Below are positions 26,685-34,917 of a stretch of DNA of 38,935 nucleotides, in pieces. The notes under the pieces were generated by a model that saw nothing but the letters and a program-made list of their open reading frames with translations, ran no database searches and was not told the DNA's origin. Within the stretch, counting starts at the first letter, position 1, and every line of letters starts with the position of its first letter. Position numbers and translations under genes: made by a program. Source of the stretch: Leadbetterella sp051649345 (GTDB taxonomy: Bacteria > Bacteroidota > Bacteroidia > Cytophagales > Spirosomataceae); the NCBI GenBank assembly GCA_051649345.1, contig JBOFGX010000028.1, forward strand, positions 1 through 38,935. Reading direction: 5' to 3'.

Positions 26685-28064
26685 TTAATTATAGCTATCA
26701 TCCATGGAATCATCTCCGATTAGCTTTTTTATTTTTCCAAAAAACCCTTCTTTCTTTTCTTTTTCTTTGGGCTTACTAACAGGAGTAATGTCGGGTAGCT
26801 TGACTTCTGGAACGTTTATTGGAGAGTGCTTCAAAATCGAATTACCCACGCGTGGATCAAAACTATTATTTTGTGCCAAAAGTAAACCCATTAAGGTTGT
26901 ATATTGAGCTTTTTTGAGAAACTCAAATTCCTCAAATTGAATATTGGTATTGAATCTTGGTTCTCGTATATTTTTGATACGTGTTACTTCTGAGAAAATT
27001 CTTTTCGCACTTCCATAATTACTAGTACCACCTGTCAATATTAGACCATTTATAAGCTGATTGGAGTCATAACCCCCTCGTACAAGTTCTGCTCGTACAA
27101 CTGCCGCGATCTCTTTTATCCTCCACTCGCAAATCAGAACAGCGTTTTTTAAGAGTATCTCAATGGGTGCTAATGTAGACCCTCGCTCAATTACTACAGC
27201 TTCATTTTCAGGAATAACATCTGATGGAAGTATTCCGCATATTTTCTTTAGTTTTTCACCTTCATCAAATCGAAGGCCAAACGACTCACACAAATCCTTT
27301 GTGATAACATTGCCTGCCATTGGGATAACCTTAAGAAAACGAAGGCCATTCTTGAATACGGCAATTTCAGTAAGCTCAGCTCCAACGTTTACAATAGCGA
27401 CTCCATTACGTTTGTCGTCTATGGTAGTATCCAAAAGAGTAAATGAATCCGCTACAGAGCTCACCAAAAGATTATCAATCTTGAGCGAATTATTGGCTGG
27501 CTCTTCCGTTTTTGCTCGTATGCCTTGTATTGTAAAATATAAATTCTCTAGGTCATCTGAGGGGGACGTAAGGAAAAAAAACTCTCCGCTTATTTGTACA
27601 CCTATTTTCCCTACAATCTTCTCATTCTGACGCATCTCATTTACATAGAAATCTAAAGGTAAATGATGAAGAATGGTCCTATCTCGCTTGTTTTTAAATG
27701 ACACTCGGATATCCTCCACAAGTTTATCAACGTCTTTTTGTTGTATTTGACGAGAGTCACCGTTGCGTGTCATGGTACCCCCATGTTTTTCGGTGGCGAT
27801 GTCTATATTCGAAATATTGACATTGATATCTTGAAGATTAATGGAAAGATCATTAGCCATTTCTTCCAAAATTTGGTCGACAATCTCCGCTGTTTTCTGG
27901 ACATCATCCAAATGTCCTCCTCTGAGAATTTCATCCTCGGGAGTGATGGTTTTCTCTATGAATTTTTTGATGATAATCTGACCTTCTGAATCATAAGAAG
28001 CTCCTGCAGCACATATTTTTGATGTGGCGATTTCTAACCCTACTATGTAATTTTGGTTTTCCAT
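26685..28064 (-). CDS. ftsA: Cell division protein FtsA
   Basis: 459 aa, actin-like membrane tether of FtsZ. It opens I-V-G-L-E-I-A-T-S-K-I-C-A, has the 1C (SHS2) domain typical of FtsA, and ends with a basic amphipathic segment F-F-G-K-I-K-K-L-I before an acidic tail, the expected membrane-targeting helix. The nucleotide-binding motifs are weak: phosphate-1 reads E-I-A-T-S instead of D-I-G-T-[TS], and phosphate-2 near residue 223 reads V-N-V-G-A-E-L-T-E instead of V-D-I-G-G-G-T-T-D. The adenosine motif L-T-G-G-T-S remains. It sits between ftsQ and ftsZ as usual. Confidence 0.93.
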   Translation of the reverse strand: MENQNYIVGLEIATSKICAAGASYDSEGQIIIKKFIEKTITPEDEILRGGHLDDVQKTAEIVDQILEEMANDLSINLQDINVNISNIDIATEKHGGTMTRNGDSRQIQQKDVDKLVEDIRVSFKNKRDRTILHHLPLDFYVNEMRQNEKIVGKIGVQISGEFFFLTSPSDDLENLYFTIQGIRAKTEEPANNSLKIDNLLVSSVADSFTLLDTTIDDKRNGVAIVNVGAELTEIAVFKNGLRFLKVIPMAGNVITKDLCESFGLRFDEGEKLKKICGILPSDVIPENEAVVIERGSTLAPIEILLKNAVLICEWRIKEIAAVVRAELVRGGYDSNQLINGLILTGGTSNYGSAKRIFSEVTRIKNIREPRFNTNIQFEEFEFLKKAQYTTLMGLLLAQNNSFDPRVGNSILKHSPINVPEVKLPDITPVSKPKEKEKKEGFFGKIKKLIGDDSMDDSYN

Positions 28065-28093
28065 TCCTAGAATTTCGATACGTTCTATTTTGC

Positions 28094-28846
28094 CTATCTA
28101 CAGACTATTTGACTTTTGTACTTTAAATTTACGACTTTAAACTTAGACCATTGACTTAATGGCATAAGGGTTTTATAAAAAGTTAAAAGTTTCTCTAATT
28201 TTCCTTTCACTCGCTCGGGTTTTCCAAATTCTATAATTTGATTTCCATAATGAGGATAGATTGTAATTTCTTTAAATTCATCCAAAGTTATTTGAGGAAT
28301 TTGTGCATTCCAAAACTCATCTTTGGTGACTGTATTTACAAAAAGCATAATGTCTTGATTTTTTGATTTATCAAAATGCTTATGAGAATGAAAATAAGCC
28401 CCCTCTATCAATAATACAGACGGACTATGCCTAACAGACATGGGGAACAATGTACCATCCTCTGCCAACAAGCGGTCTTTAGACTTCCCACCTCTTAATA
28501 CCCGTGCGATAGGCTCATAAACTTCCACTTCTACAGTAAGATTTCCGGAAATATCAAAGTAAGCTTCACAAGCCTTGGCAAAACCAGAATCCTTAATTCT
28601 CTTCTCTAAAACCTTCAGAGAAATATCACGAACTACTTTGCCATCAAGGGGATCTGAGCCATTCAAGGTGATCCAATTTCTTACATCTGCCTCTGTAATG
28701 AGCTTGGTTTGGTTTAGAATTTCTATTTCTACGCTTTTACAACGCTTAGTCGATTGATTCTGATTAGCAAAATAAATAGTAGCTCCTCCTGCCACAAGAG
28801 CCACTACCAATAAACAATAAAGTGCTATTTTTTTTAATTTTCCCAT
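28094..28846 (-). CDS. ftsQ: Cell division protein FtsQ/DivIB
   Basis: 250 aa bitopic protein: a short basic cytoplasmic start (M-G-K-L-K-K), one transmembrane helix at about 7-27, then a periplasmic POTRA-like domain (I-T-E-A-D-V-R-N-W-I, L-E-K-R-I-K-D-S-G-F) and the FtsQ domain with V-E-V-E-V-Y-E-P-I-A-R-V. FtsQ links early and late divisome parts (FtsB/FtsL). Sequence similarity in this family is always low; length, topology and position directly before ftsA make the call. The start is 1 bp after the stop of the gene upstream. Confidence 0.9.
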   Translation of the reverse strand: MGKLKKIALYCLLVVALVAGGATIYFANQNQSTKRCKSVEIEILNQTKLITEADVRNWITLNGSDPLDGKVVRDISLKVLEKRIKDSGFAKACEAYFDISGNLTVEVEVYEPIARVLRGGKSKDRLLAEDGTLFPMSVRHSPSVLLIEGAYFHSHKHFDKSKNQDIMLFVNTVTKDEFWNAQIPQITLDEFKEITIYPHYGNQIIEFGKPERVKGKLEKLLTFYKTLMPLSQWSKFKVVNLKYKSQIVCR

Positions 28847-28847
28847 C

Positions 28848-29624
28848 CTATAGACTTTTTAAGTATTCGTTTGGATTAGGTAATCTTTTGAAATTATCTA
28901 CCGCAAAGACCTCTTCATCTGCTGCACAGAGAGCTTTAAGTAAGTTAACATCCGCTGACCAGCCATTTCCATTAAAAAATGAAAGCCCTTTGTGATCCCG
29001 TATTTTGTACAAAGCTTTGGACTTATATGCAGTGCCCAAATACACATGCTGCTTTTTATTCTTTTTAGCCCAATCTATAACTGCCCACATCATATATTTT
29101 CCTAAAGAATGAGACCGCATATATTCCGTATCAAAAAATGCAAACCAGTACTGCACGGATTTGTCCGTGATGGCAGCTAAGACATATCCAAAAACCTGAG
29201 AGTCGTTTTTGAATACAAAAAAATGGCTACCCGTATCTTGTCTGAGAATGTAATCCCAACGCTCCGCACTCATATTGTCATCGCCAATCCTTTCTGAAAT
29301 ATAGGTATTGCAAAACGCTTTAAAAACAGAATCTTCTAGATTAAAATCAGACTTTTTTACCACTTCAATTCCTATGCTTAATGGCTCAACCATACGGCAA
29401 ACCCTGCGGTTTTCAGAAGTATCTTCAAATCGATCACAATCTACCCGAAGGCTCCTCGCCATATAAAATGTTTCGCTTTCAAGATCCAAATTACCCGTAT
29501 AAGGCAAAAAACCCTTTTCATAGATTTCATCTAGCTCTTCTTGTGACTCTTTCAAAGCATACAAGGCATAATTAAATGTGTAGCTAGCATAATCAGGCGT
29601 ATTTTCGGACAAAAATATCTTCAT
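28848..29624 (-). CDS. Arginyl-tRNA--protein transferase (ATE)-like GNAT-fold protein in the murC position
   Basis: 258 aa, no signal or membrane segment. Features of the ATE/Bpt aminoacyl-tRNA transferase family are visible: an N-terminal L-D-E-I-Y-E-K-G-F-L-P-Y-T-G (residues 31-44), F-Y-M-A-R-S-L-R-V, and a C-terminal core F-F-D-T-E-Y-M-R-S-H-S-L-G-K-Y (163-177) followed by A-V-I-D-W-A-K and H-V-Y-L-G, which matches the ATE C-terminal GNAT fold. The typical N-terminal CxxC pair is replaced by isolated cysteines (C63, C76). It sits 1 bp after murG and 1 bp before ftsQ, where murC normally is. It may add an amino acid to a protein N-terminus or, more speculatively, to a cell wall precursor. 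Family membership is fairly secure; activity is not. Confidence 0.65.
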   Translation of the reverse strand: MKIFLSENTPDYASYTFNYALYALKESQEELDEIYEKGFLPYTGNLDLESETFYMARSLRVDCDRFEDTSENRRVCRMVEPLSIGIEVVKKSDFNLEDSVFKAFCNTYISERIGDDNMSAERWDYILRQDTGSHFFVFKNDSQVFGYVLAAITDKSVQYWFAFFDTEYMRSHSLGKYMMWAVIDWAKKNKKQHVYLGTAYKSKALYKIRDHKGLSFFNGNGWSADVNLLKALCAADEEVFAVDNFKRLPNPNEYLKSL

Positions 29625-29625
29625 T

Positions 29626-30708
29626 CTACAATGCTTTTATAATAGTGTCCACAATTTCCTTTGCTGCATATGGTTTGGCAAACCCCCGAACATTATTTGA
29701 AATAGAATCCCTCATCTCTGCTGATTGGGATAATTTCTTGATCTCTTCAAAAATACCCGTTTCTACTTCAGAGTCCTTTACTAAAATAGCCGCGTTTTTT
29801 GTAGTTAAAGACAAGGCATTTTGGGTTTGGTGATCCTCAGCAGCATGTGGATAAGGGACTAAAATACTGGCCTTGCCTACAACACAAATCTCAGATACTG
29901 ACAATGCCCCCGCCCTGCTTACGACAAAGTCAGCTGCTGCGTATGCTTCTGGCATAGTATATATAAAATCAGAAACAAAAACACCAGTTTTCCCAGATGT
30001 AATTTGTTGTGCTGTTTCGAAATAGGGTTTTCCTGTTTGCCAGATTAGTTGAATTCCTAAGGATAGAATCGAATCTAAATGCTTCTTAATACCCTCATTT
30101 ATACTCTTCGCTCCAAGACTACCTCCAATGACTAACAATGTAGGCATATCTTTTCTCAAAGAAAAAGTAAGTCTGGCTTCTTCCTTCTGAATGGTAGAAT
30201 TGGCGATATCTTTCCTAACAGGGTTTCCCGTGACAACAATTTTCTCCTTGGGAAAAAACTTGTCCATGTCGGGATAAGCAACACAAATTTTACTCGCCTT
30301 TTTTGCCAAGAATTTATTGGTTATGCCAGCATATGAATTTTGCTCTTGAATAAATGTCTTTATTTTAAGAAAATTTGCCATTCTAAGCGTTGGCCCACTA
30401 GCAAAACCACCAACACCTACCACAAAATCGGGCTTAAAATCCGAAATCGTCTTGTATGCTTTATACATACTTTTAAGAACCTTAAAAGGCAAACCTATGT
30501 TTGCGAGCAGATTGGATCTATTAAATCCAGCGATGGGTAAACCAACAATTTTATATCCTGCTTTGGGTACCTTTTCCATCTCCATTTTTCCCAAGGCTCC
30601 AACAAACAAGATATCAGCATCGGGAAACCGCTCTTTGATTTCGTTCGCAATAGCAACTGCTGGAAATATATGACCGCCTGTACCTCCTCCCGAAATGATA
30701 ACTTTCAT
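29626..30708 (-). CDS. murG: UDP-GlcNAc--lipid I transferase MurG
   Basis: 360 aa, GT28 family, peripheral on the inner membrane; it adds GlcNAc to lipid I to make lipid II. The start M-K-V-I-I-S-G-G-G-T-G-G-H-I-F-P-A-V-A is diagnostic. Other motifs: G-G-F-A-S-G-P, Q-E-Q-N-S-Y-A-G-I-T-N, G-G-S-L-G-A and V-S-R-A-G-A-L-S-V-S-E-I. ATG 30708 is chosen, although the frame is open to 30762, because it begins the glycine loop and overlaps the ftsW stop as ATGA. Confidence 0.96.
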   Translation of the reverse strand: MKVIISGGGTGGHIFPAVAIANEIKERFPDADILFVGALGKMEMEKVPKAGYKIVGLPIAGFNRSNLLANIGLPFKVLKSMYKAYKTISDFKPDFVVGVGGFASGPTLRMANFLKIKTFIQEQNSYAGITNKFLAKKASKICVAYPDMDKFFPKEKIVVTGNPVRKDIANSTIQKEEARLTFSLRKDMPTLLVIGGSLGAKSINEGIKKHLDSILSLGIQLIWQTGKPYFETAQQITSGKTGVFVSDFIYTMPEAYAAADFVVSRAGALSVSEICVVGKASILVPYPHAAEDHQTQNALSLTTKNAAILVKDSEVETGIFEEIKKLSQSAEMRDSISNNVRGFAKPYAAKEIVDTIIKAL

Positions 30709-31874
30709 GATTCTAAAGGTTGTGATTTGGTGACGCTTAAAACTATACCCAATGCAATACAAGTAAACATGGTAGAAGTACCTCCCTGACTTACTAAGGG
30801 TAGGGTTTGTCCTGTAACAGGCACTAAGCCGACATTGATAATCATATGGGCAAAAGCTTGCAAAACAACACTTAATGTAAGACCCACACTCAACAATCCC
30901 GTAAACGCTCTCGTAGTATTGTCTACGTTAGCAATACCTCTATAGAACAAACATAAATAGAGCAAAATAGTAATCAATCCGCCAATCATTCCATACTCTT
31001 CAACCAGAGCAGAAAAGGCGAAGTCCGAAAAGGCATCAGGCAAAATTTGCTTTTGAGCACTTCGTCCTGGCCCCTTACCGAAAACCCCACCAGAGGCAAT
31101 AGCCATAAGAGCATAATTTTTTTGATTAGAAGTACTACCAATTTCGCCACCAACATATGTATTACCGTCTAAATCAACCCCAATAAATTCCTCGGTGCGG
31201 TCAATAACCGTACTCAAACGTCCCATTTCAATGTTTGTCGTTCTTTTGACTACAATACTTGCTAAAAGTAGACCCACGATTAAGATGGCCGAATAAAAGA
31301 CCAAACCCATCAAATATTTTTTTGGGACACGTCCCATCCACATGATTACAAAGCATGTTAGCCCTAAAATAATAGATGTTGAAAAACTAGTAAGGCTGAG
31401 TATTCCAACCAAAGAAATTATCCAGAAAAGCATTCCGTATAAATCTATAGGCTTGTATTCAATGTTTTGCCTTTTAGCTAACATCGCTGACAAATTAGTA
31501 ATCAATACTAGTCTAACTATATCTGAGGTTTGAATTGTAATGCCCATAAATCCTATCCACCTACGAACGCCCCCCACACTTACTCCAAATTTATACGTGT
31601 AAAAAAGCAAAGGAATGCACAGCCATAGGAATATCTTGAAATACCCCAAATATTTTGAAAAGTCTAATCGATGGATAATATAAGTAGCAAACAAGCCGCA
31701 AGCTAGAAAAAATATATGTTTGAGAAGGTATAATTCTGTGTTTCCACCAGCACGTTTAAAAGCCAATGCACTAATCGCACTATATACTACGAGAGTAGAA
31801 ATAATAGCAAGTCCGAATAGGATATACCAAATGTATTTATCGCCCTGAAGATGAATTTTCACCTTGGAGTCCAT
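30705..31874 (-). CDS. ftsW: Lipid II polymerase/division protein FtsW (SEDS family)
   Basis: 389 aa from ATG 31874 (M-D-S-K-V-K-I-H-L-Q). The frame is open further upstream but that stretch overlaps the promoter-like box and is not membrane-protein-like. About ten transmembrane helices. SEDS hallmarks: G-V-R-R-W-I near residue 95, G-G-G-V-F-type segment I-A-S-G-G-V-F-G-K-G-P-G-R-S, F-A-F-S-A-L-V-E-E-Y-G and, near the end, P-V-T-G-Q-T-L-P-L-V-S-Q-G-G-T-S. It is a peptidoglycan glycosyltransferase of septal synthesis. It is the first gene of this truncated dcw operon; mraY and murD are not upstream. Confidence 0.95.
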   Translation of the reverse strand: MDSKVKIHLQGDKYIWYILFGLAIISTLVVYSAISALAFKRAGGNTELYLLKHIFFLACGLFATYIIHRLDFSKYLGYFKIFLWLCIPLLFYTYKFGVSVGGVRRWIGFMGITIQTSDIVRLVLITNLSAMLAKRQNIEYKPIDLYGMLFWIISLVGILSLTSFSTSIILGLTCFVIMWMGRVPKKYLMGLVFYSAILIVGLLLASIVVKRTTNIEMGRLSTVIDRTEEFIGVDLDGNTYVGGEIGSTSNQKNYALMAIASGGVFGKGPGRSAQKQILPDAFSDFAFSALVEEYGMIGGLITILLYLCLFYRGIANVDNTTRAFTGLLSVGLTLSVVLQAFAHMIINVGLVPVTGQTLPLVSQGGTSTMFTCIALGIVLSVTKSQPLES

Positions 31875-31920
31875 AGAAGAATTATTAGTATTTGCACGTT
31901 TGGAATCCCAGATTCCATAA

Positions 31921-31928
31921 CAAATATA
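31921..31928 (-). promoter_or_regulatory. Candidate -7 box of the ftsW-ftsZ operon
   Basis: On the minus strand it reads TATATTTG (TAnnTTTG). A TTG (31952-31954, minus strand) lies 23 bp upstream, a little further than the usual 19-21. The ftsW ATG is 46 bp downstream. It supports the short ftsW start and independent transcription of the division operon. Confidence 0.45.
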
Positions 31929-32055
31929 GACTAAATTTCTAAAAGTGTTAACAATGCGTAAAAAATATAGACTCTCAAGTTCAAAAAAAAGAATAGAAAT
32001 GTTGTCGAGAAAATGATTTTCTCTCAATCTTCAAGTTTGGAATAGTTTAAAATGT

Positions 32056-32074
32056 TAGGGTTTTAATAACCCTA
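32056..32074 (-). terminator. Hairpin directly after the TIM-barrel gene
   Basis: TAGGGTT and AACCCTA pair around a 5-base loop, 1 bp beyond the stop codon of the TIM-barrel gene, followed on the minus strand by an ATTTT stretch. It separates that gene from ftsW. Confidence 0.5.
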
Positions 32075-32075
32075 T

Positions 32076-33014
32076 TTATTCGAAAATCAACGATGCTGAT
32101 TTTTTCATTTTATCAAACCCCTCTGCCAAGACTTCTTGAGGTTTCATGGCCCAATACTTTTCTGAAAACAACTCCAAGGATATAGAAATTTGCTTTCCTT
32201 TTTTAGCCAGAGTTCTCATTATATCTTTCATCGGTGCAACTCCATCTCCAGGCATTACACGGTGGCTATCTTTTATATTATCACGACCCGGCTCTGCTGG
32301 ATAATCATTCATATGAAAGATATTGAGCATAGAGCCATCAATTTTATTAAGAGCATTTTTAGCTGATCCACCTTTATGTAAATGATAAACATCTGCCAAG
32401 ATTGCTGGATTGGTGTGACCACTTTCAGCAGCCATGTAAACGGATTGGCCCACTAAATGAATATTCTTAGAAAATCCCCAAATCTCTAATTGCGGTTGTA
32501 CGGCCATTGTATCACCTACATCCATCAAAGCTTTGTATCGTGCAGTAGAATCTTCAAGGCTGATTTTATCCGTGATTGCTCCAAATGGAGGTGCTGCAAT
32601 ACGTGTACACCCTATTTGCTGAAGCATGTCCATTTCACGTTTAGTTTGCTCCAAAGCTTGTTTTCTCTTATTTTCATCATCAGACATCCACTCGGCGAAA
32701 CCGATTACGTTTTCGATGCTGATTCCTAAGTCAGAAGCTCGTTTTTTAATGTCTGATAGTTTTCCACCCTCTTTTTGGAAAGCTTCGATCGTTCTCATCC
32801 AAACCTCTATTCCTTCAAATCCCGCTTTAGCTGCATACTCTATTTCCTTTATCAAGCCTATGTTTTGCTTCATGATTGTGCTCGTATTGAGGCAAATTTT
32901 AAAGGGACTGCTGGATTTTGTCGCTTGAGCATTGCTACCAAAAAAAGGGAGAGAGCTTACGATTCCTGTTGCAGATGCCGATTTTATAAGTGATCTTCTT
33001 GAAATATTTTCCAT
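32076..33014 (-). CDS. Tat-exported sugar phosphate isomerase/epimerase-like TIM-barrel protein
   Basis: 312 aa. The N-terminus carries a twin-arginine signal (S-R-R-S-L-I-K, then a moderately hydrophobic stretch and N-A-Q-A), so it is probably exported folded to the periplasm. The body belongs to the AP-endonuclease-2/xylose isomerase-like barrel: A-G-F-E-G-I-E-V-W early, L-E-I-W-G-F, L-A-D-V-Y-H-L-H-K-G-G, H-M-N-D-Y-P and S-L-E-L-F-S with metal-binding acidic and His residues. Related exported proteins act as hydroxypyruvate isomerase-like or 3-keto-sugar epimerases; the substrate is not known. It follows the MBL gene after a 20-bp gap and ends in a hairpin. Confidence 0.82.
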   Translation of the reverse strand: MENISRRSLIKSASATGIVSSLPFFGSNAQATKSSSPFKICLNTSTIMKQNIGLIKEIEYAAKAGFEGIEVWMRTIEAFQKEGGKLSDIKKRASDLGISIENVIGFAEWMSDDENKRKQALEQTKREMDMLQQIGCTRIAAPPFGAITDKISLEDSTARYKALMDVGDTMAVQPQLEIWGFSKNIHLVGQSVYMAAESGHTNPAILADVYHLHKGGSAKNALNKIDGSMLNIFHMNDYPAEPGRDNIKDSHRVMPGDGVAPMKDIMRTLAKKGKQISISLELFSEKYWAMKPQEVLAEGFDKMKKSASLIFE

Positions 33015-33034
33015 TAGAATACGTTTTTAAAAAT

Positions 33035-34060
33035 TCAAAAATTTACTATTTCACCGATGTGGGTTGGTGTAATTACTTGATTTTGTGAATGAGCAATGTG
33101 ACGGATTTCATCTAAAGGCATACCTATAGGTTCGTCTGCCAAATCGAAGGTAGCATAATGCATAGGTATCATTCTTTTAGCTCCTACATCAAAAAAAGCT
33201 TGGGCAGCTTCTGTAGGGCTTGTATGACTAGGACCCATAAACCACTCTGGTTTGTACGCTCCGATACCTAAAATAGCTATATCAATCTGAGGAAATACTT
33301 CTTTTATCTCTTTGAAATGAGGTCCATAACCCGAGTCCCCACCAAAGAAAACGGTTTTACTTTCAAACTGTATCATAAACCCCCCCCATAATCGTACATT
33401 GGTATCAAACAACCACCGGCGACACCAATGCCGAGAAGGAACATACGTGATCTTAATCTTATTATCAATAGCTTCCGAATGTGCGTATTGTTGATACCAT
33501 CCTGCTTCTATGATATTTTCTGATTTGGCTCCAAATGATGTTAATAAAGAACTCATTTTTAAGCCTGTATATGTAATAATGTTTGGGTTTTGATGATAGA
33601 TTCTCTTTAAAGAGGGTTTATCCATATGATCCCGGTGATCATGGGATAGAAGAAGTACGTCTATATTGTTTAAAAGGGTCAGATCTAAGGGGAATTCGCT
33701 ATATCTCTTCATAAATAAAGAAGGGCTCCCAAACAAAGGATCTGTGATAAGAGTGATGCCTTGGCATCTAAACAAAAAAGTGGAATGGCCCAACCAAACA
33801 AATCCATCCTCTTTGGATTTAAGAAATGAATCTGCATTTCGCACTTCGACAGGACAAACTTGATTTTTTTTCTCTTTCGCAAAAGGTTTTTCCGAAGTTT
33901 GCCATTTCCAAACATCTTTCCAGGTCATCATCATCGGTTGGAGATGATTCAAAAATCGACCGTTTTCATCTAATGGATTTCCTCGCCAGTCTGGTTTGAC
34001 CGTTTTTAGATCAGGATTGGAAACGAAAGATTTAGCTAAGGATAAAATGTCCATTGACAT
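33035..34060 (-). CDS. MBL-fold metallo-hydrolase, RomA/NAPE-PLD-like
   Basis: 341 aa from ATG 34060. An upstream in-frame TTG at 34072 falls inside the -7 box, so it is excluded; ATG 34054 also possible. N-terminal P-D-W-R-G-N-P-L-D-E-N-G-R-F is typical of the NAPE-PLD/RomA group. Metal-binding residues: H-D-H-R-D-H, W-L-G-H-S-T before it, F-G-G-D-S-G-Y-G, and a late P-M-H-Y-A-T-F. The enzyme hydrolyses a phosphodiester or related bond of a lipid-like substrate; bacterial substrates are uncharacterised. No signal peptide, so cytosolic or peripherally membrane-bound. Confidence 0.85.
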   Translation of the reverse strand: MSMDILSLAKSFVSNPDLKTVKPDWRGNPLDENGRFLNHLQPMMMTWKDVWKWQTSEKPFAKEKKNQVCPVEVRNADSFLKSKEDGFVWLGHSTFLFRCQGITLITDPLFGSPSLFMKRYSEFPLDLTLLNNIDVLLLSHDHRDHMDKPSLKRIYHQNPNIITYTGLKMSSLLTSFGAKSENIIEAGWYQQYAHSEAIDNKIKITYVPSRHWCRRWLFDTNVRLWGGFMIQFESKTVFFGGDSGYGPHFKEIKEVFPQIDIAILGIGAYKPEWFMGPSHTSPTEAAQAFFDVGAKRMIPMHYATFDLADEPIGMPLDEIRHIAHSQNQVITPTHIGEIVNF

Positions 34061-34070
34061 AATTTTTATC

Positions 34071-34078
34071 AAAAATAC
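34071..34078 (-). promoter_or_regulatory. Candidate -7 box of the MBL/TIM-barrel operon
   Basis: On the minus strand it reads TATTTTTG (TAnnTTTG), 10 bp before the ATG at 34060. It decides against the upstream TTG start of the hydrolase. No good -33 element. Confidence 0.4.
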
Positions 34079-34218
34079 GGATGAGATTGAGATTTTATAA
34101 AATACAAGTTAGAATTTGGTTTTCTGTTACCAAAAAAGCATACCTTTATTTGGTTCTAACGAATTCTTCTTTGAAGCTATGTTATTAAGGACTACTTTTA
34201 GATTTAAATTTTTTTAAT

Positions 34219-34896
34219 ATGATAAAAAAAATAGCATTGCTGTCTTTATTGGGACTGTCTTTTACTGTTGCCTTATTTGGACAGAAAAAAAAGTGGGTAA
34301 ATATTTTTGACGGAAAAACTACCGCCAACTGGCACTCATGGGGTAAAACTGAGGTGGTAGGTTGGCAAGTAGTGGATGGTATACTAACTACTTCTGGCAA
34401 AAATGGCGACTTGGTTTCTGATAAAGAGTATGGCGATTTTATTCTTGAATTCGAATTTAAAGTTCAGCCAAAAGGGAATTCGGGAATCATTTACAAATGC
34501 ATTGAAAAACCAAGCGATCCTGCCTACTCTTGGTCCTACTTTTCAGGTCCAGAATATCAAATAATTGATGACACCAATTATCCTCATAAAATTGTCGCTA
34601 ACCAAAAAACAGGGGCAAACTATGACTTAGATGATCCCTTGGATCTGACCCTAGTAAAACCTGCAGGAGAGTGGAATAAAGGTAAAATTAAGATCAAGGA
34701 TAATACCGTTACTCATTTCTTAAACGGTAAAAAAATTGTAGAATATACGTATGGAGATGCCGTTTGGGTAAATAAAGTCACCGCATCGAAATTTTCAAAA
34801 ATGCCTTACGCTACACCCCATCATATGGGTAGGATTGTGCTGCAAGATCATAAAGACGAGATTTCGTTTAAGTACATTCGCATAAAAGAACTTTAA
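34219..34896 (+). CDS. Secreted DUF1080 (3-keto-disaccharide hydrolase) domain protein
   Basis: 225 aa with a signal peptide (M-I-K-K-I-A-L-L-S-L-L-G, cut after L-F-G-Q). The mature domain is a concanavalin-like beta-sandwich: I-F-D-G-K-T-T-A-N-W-H at the start, F-E-F-K-V-Q-P-K-G-N-S-G-I, G-P-E-Y-Q-I-I-D-D, P-A-G-E-W-N-K-G and H-F-L-N-G-K-K-I-V-E. Proteins of this family hydrolyse 3-keto-glycosides or bind glycans in the periplasm or outside. It lies near a Tat-exported TIM-barrel of the kind often seen in the same pathways, but is divergently transcribed. The next gene starts 21 bp on. Confidence 0.88.
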   Translation: MIKKIALLSLLGLSFTVALFGQKKKWVNIFDGKTTANWHSWGKTEVVGWQVVDGILTTSGKNGDLVSDKEYGDFILEFEFKVQPKGNSGIIYKCIEKPSDPAYSWSYFSGPEYQIIDDTNYPHKIVANQKTGANYDLDDPLDLTLVKPAGEWNKGKIKIKDNTVTHFLNGKKIVEYTYGDAVWVNKVTASKFSKMPYATPHHMGRIVLQDHKDEISFKYIRIKEL

Positions 34897-34917
34897 TATT
34901 TTCTAGGTTAACCTTTC

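Noticed and set aside
27163..27630. 155-codon open frame antisense to ftsA
   Set aside because: Serine-rich translation with no motif, fully inside ftsA on the other strand; a by-product of ftsA codon use.
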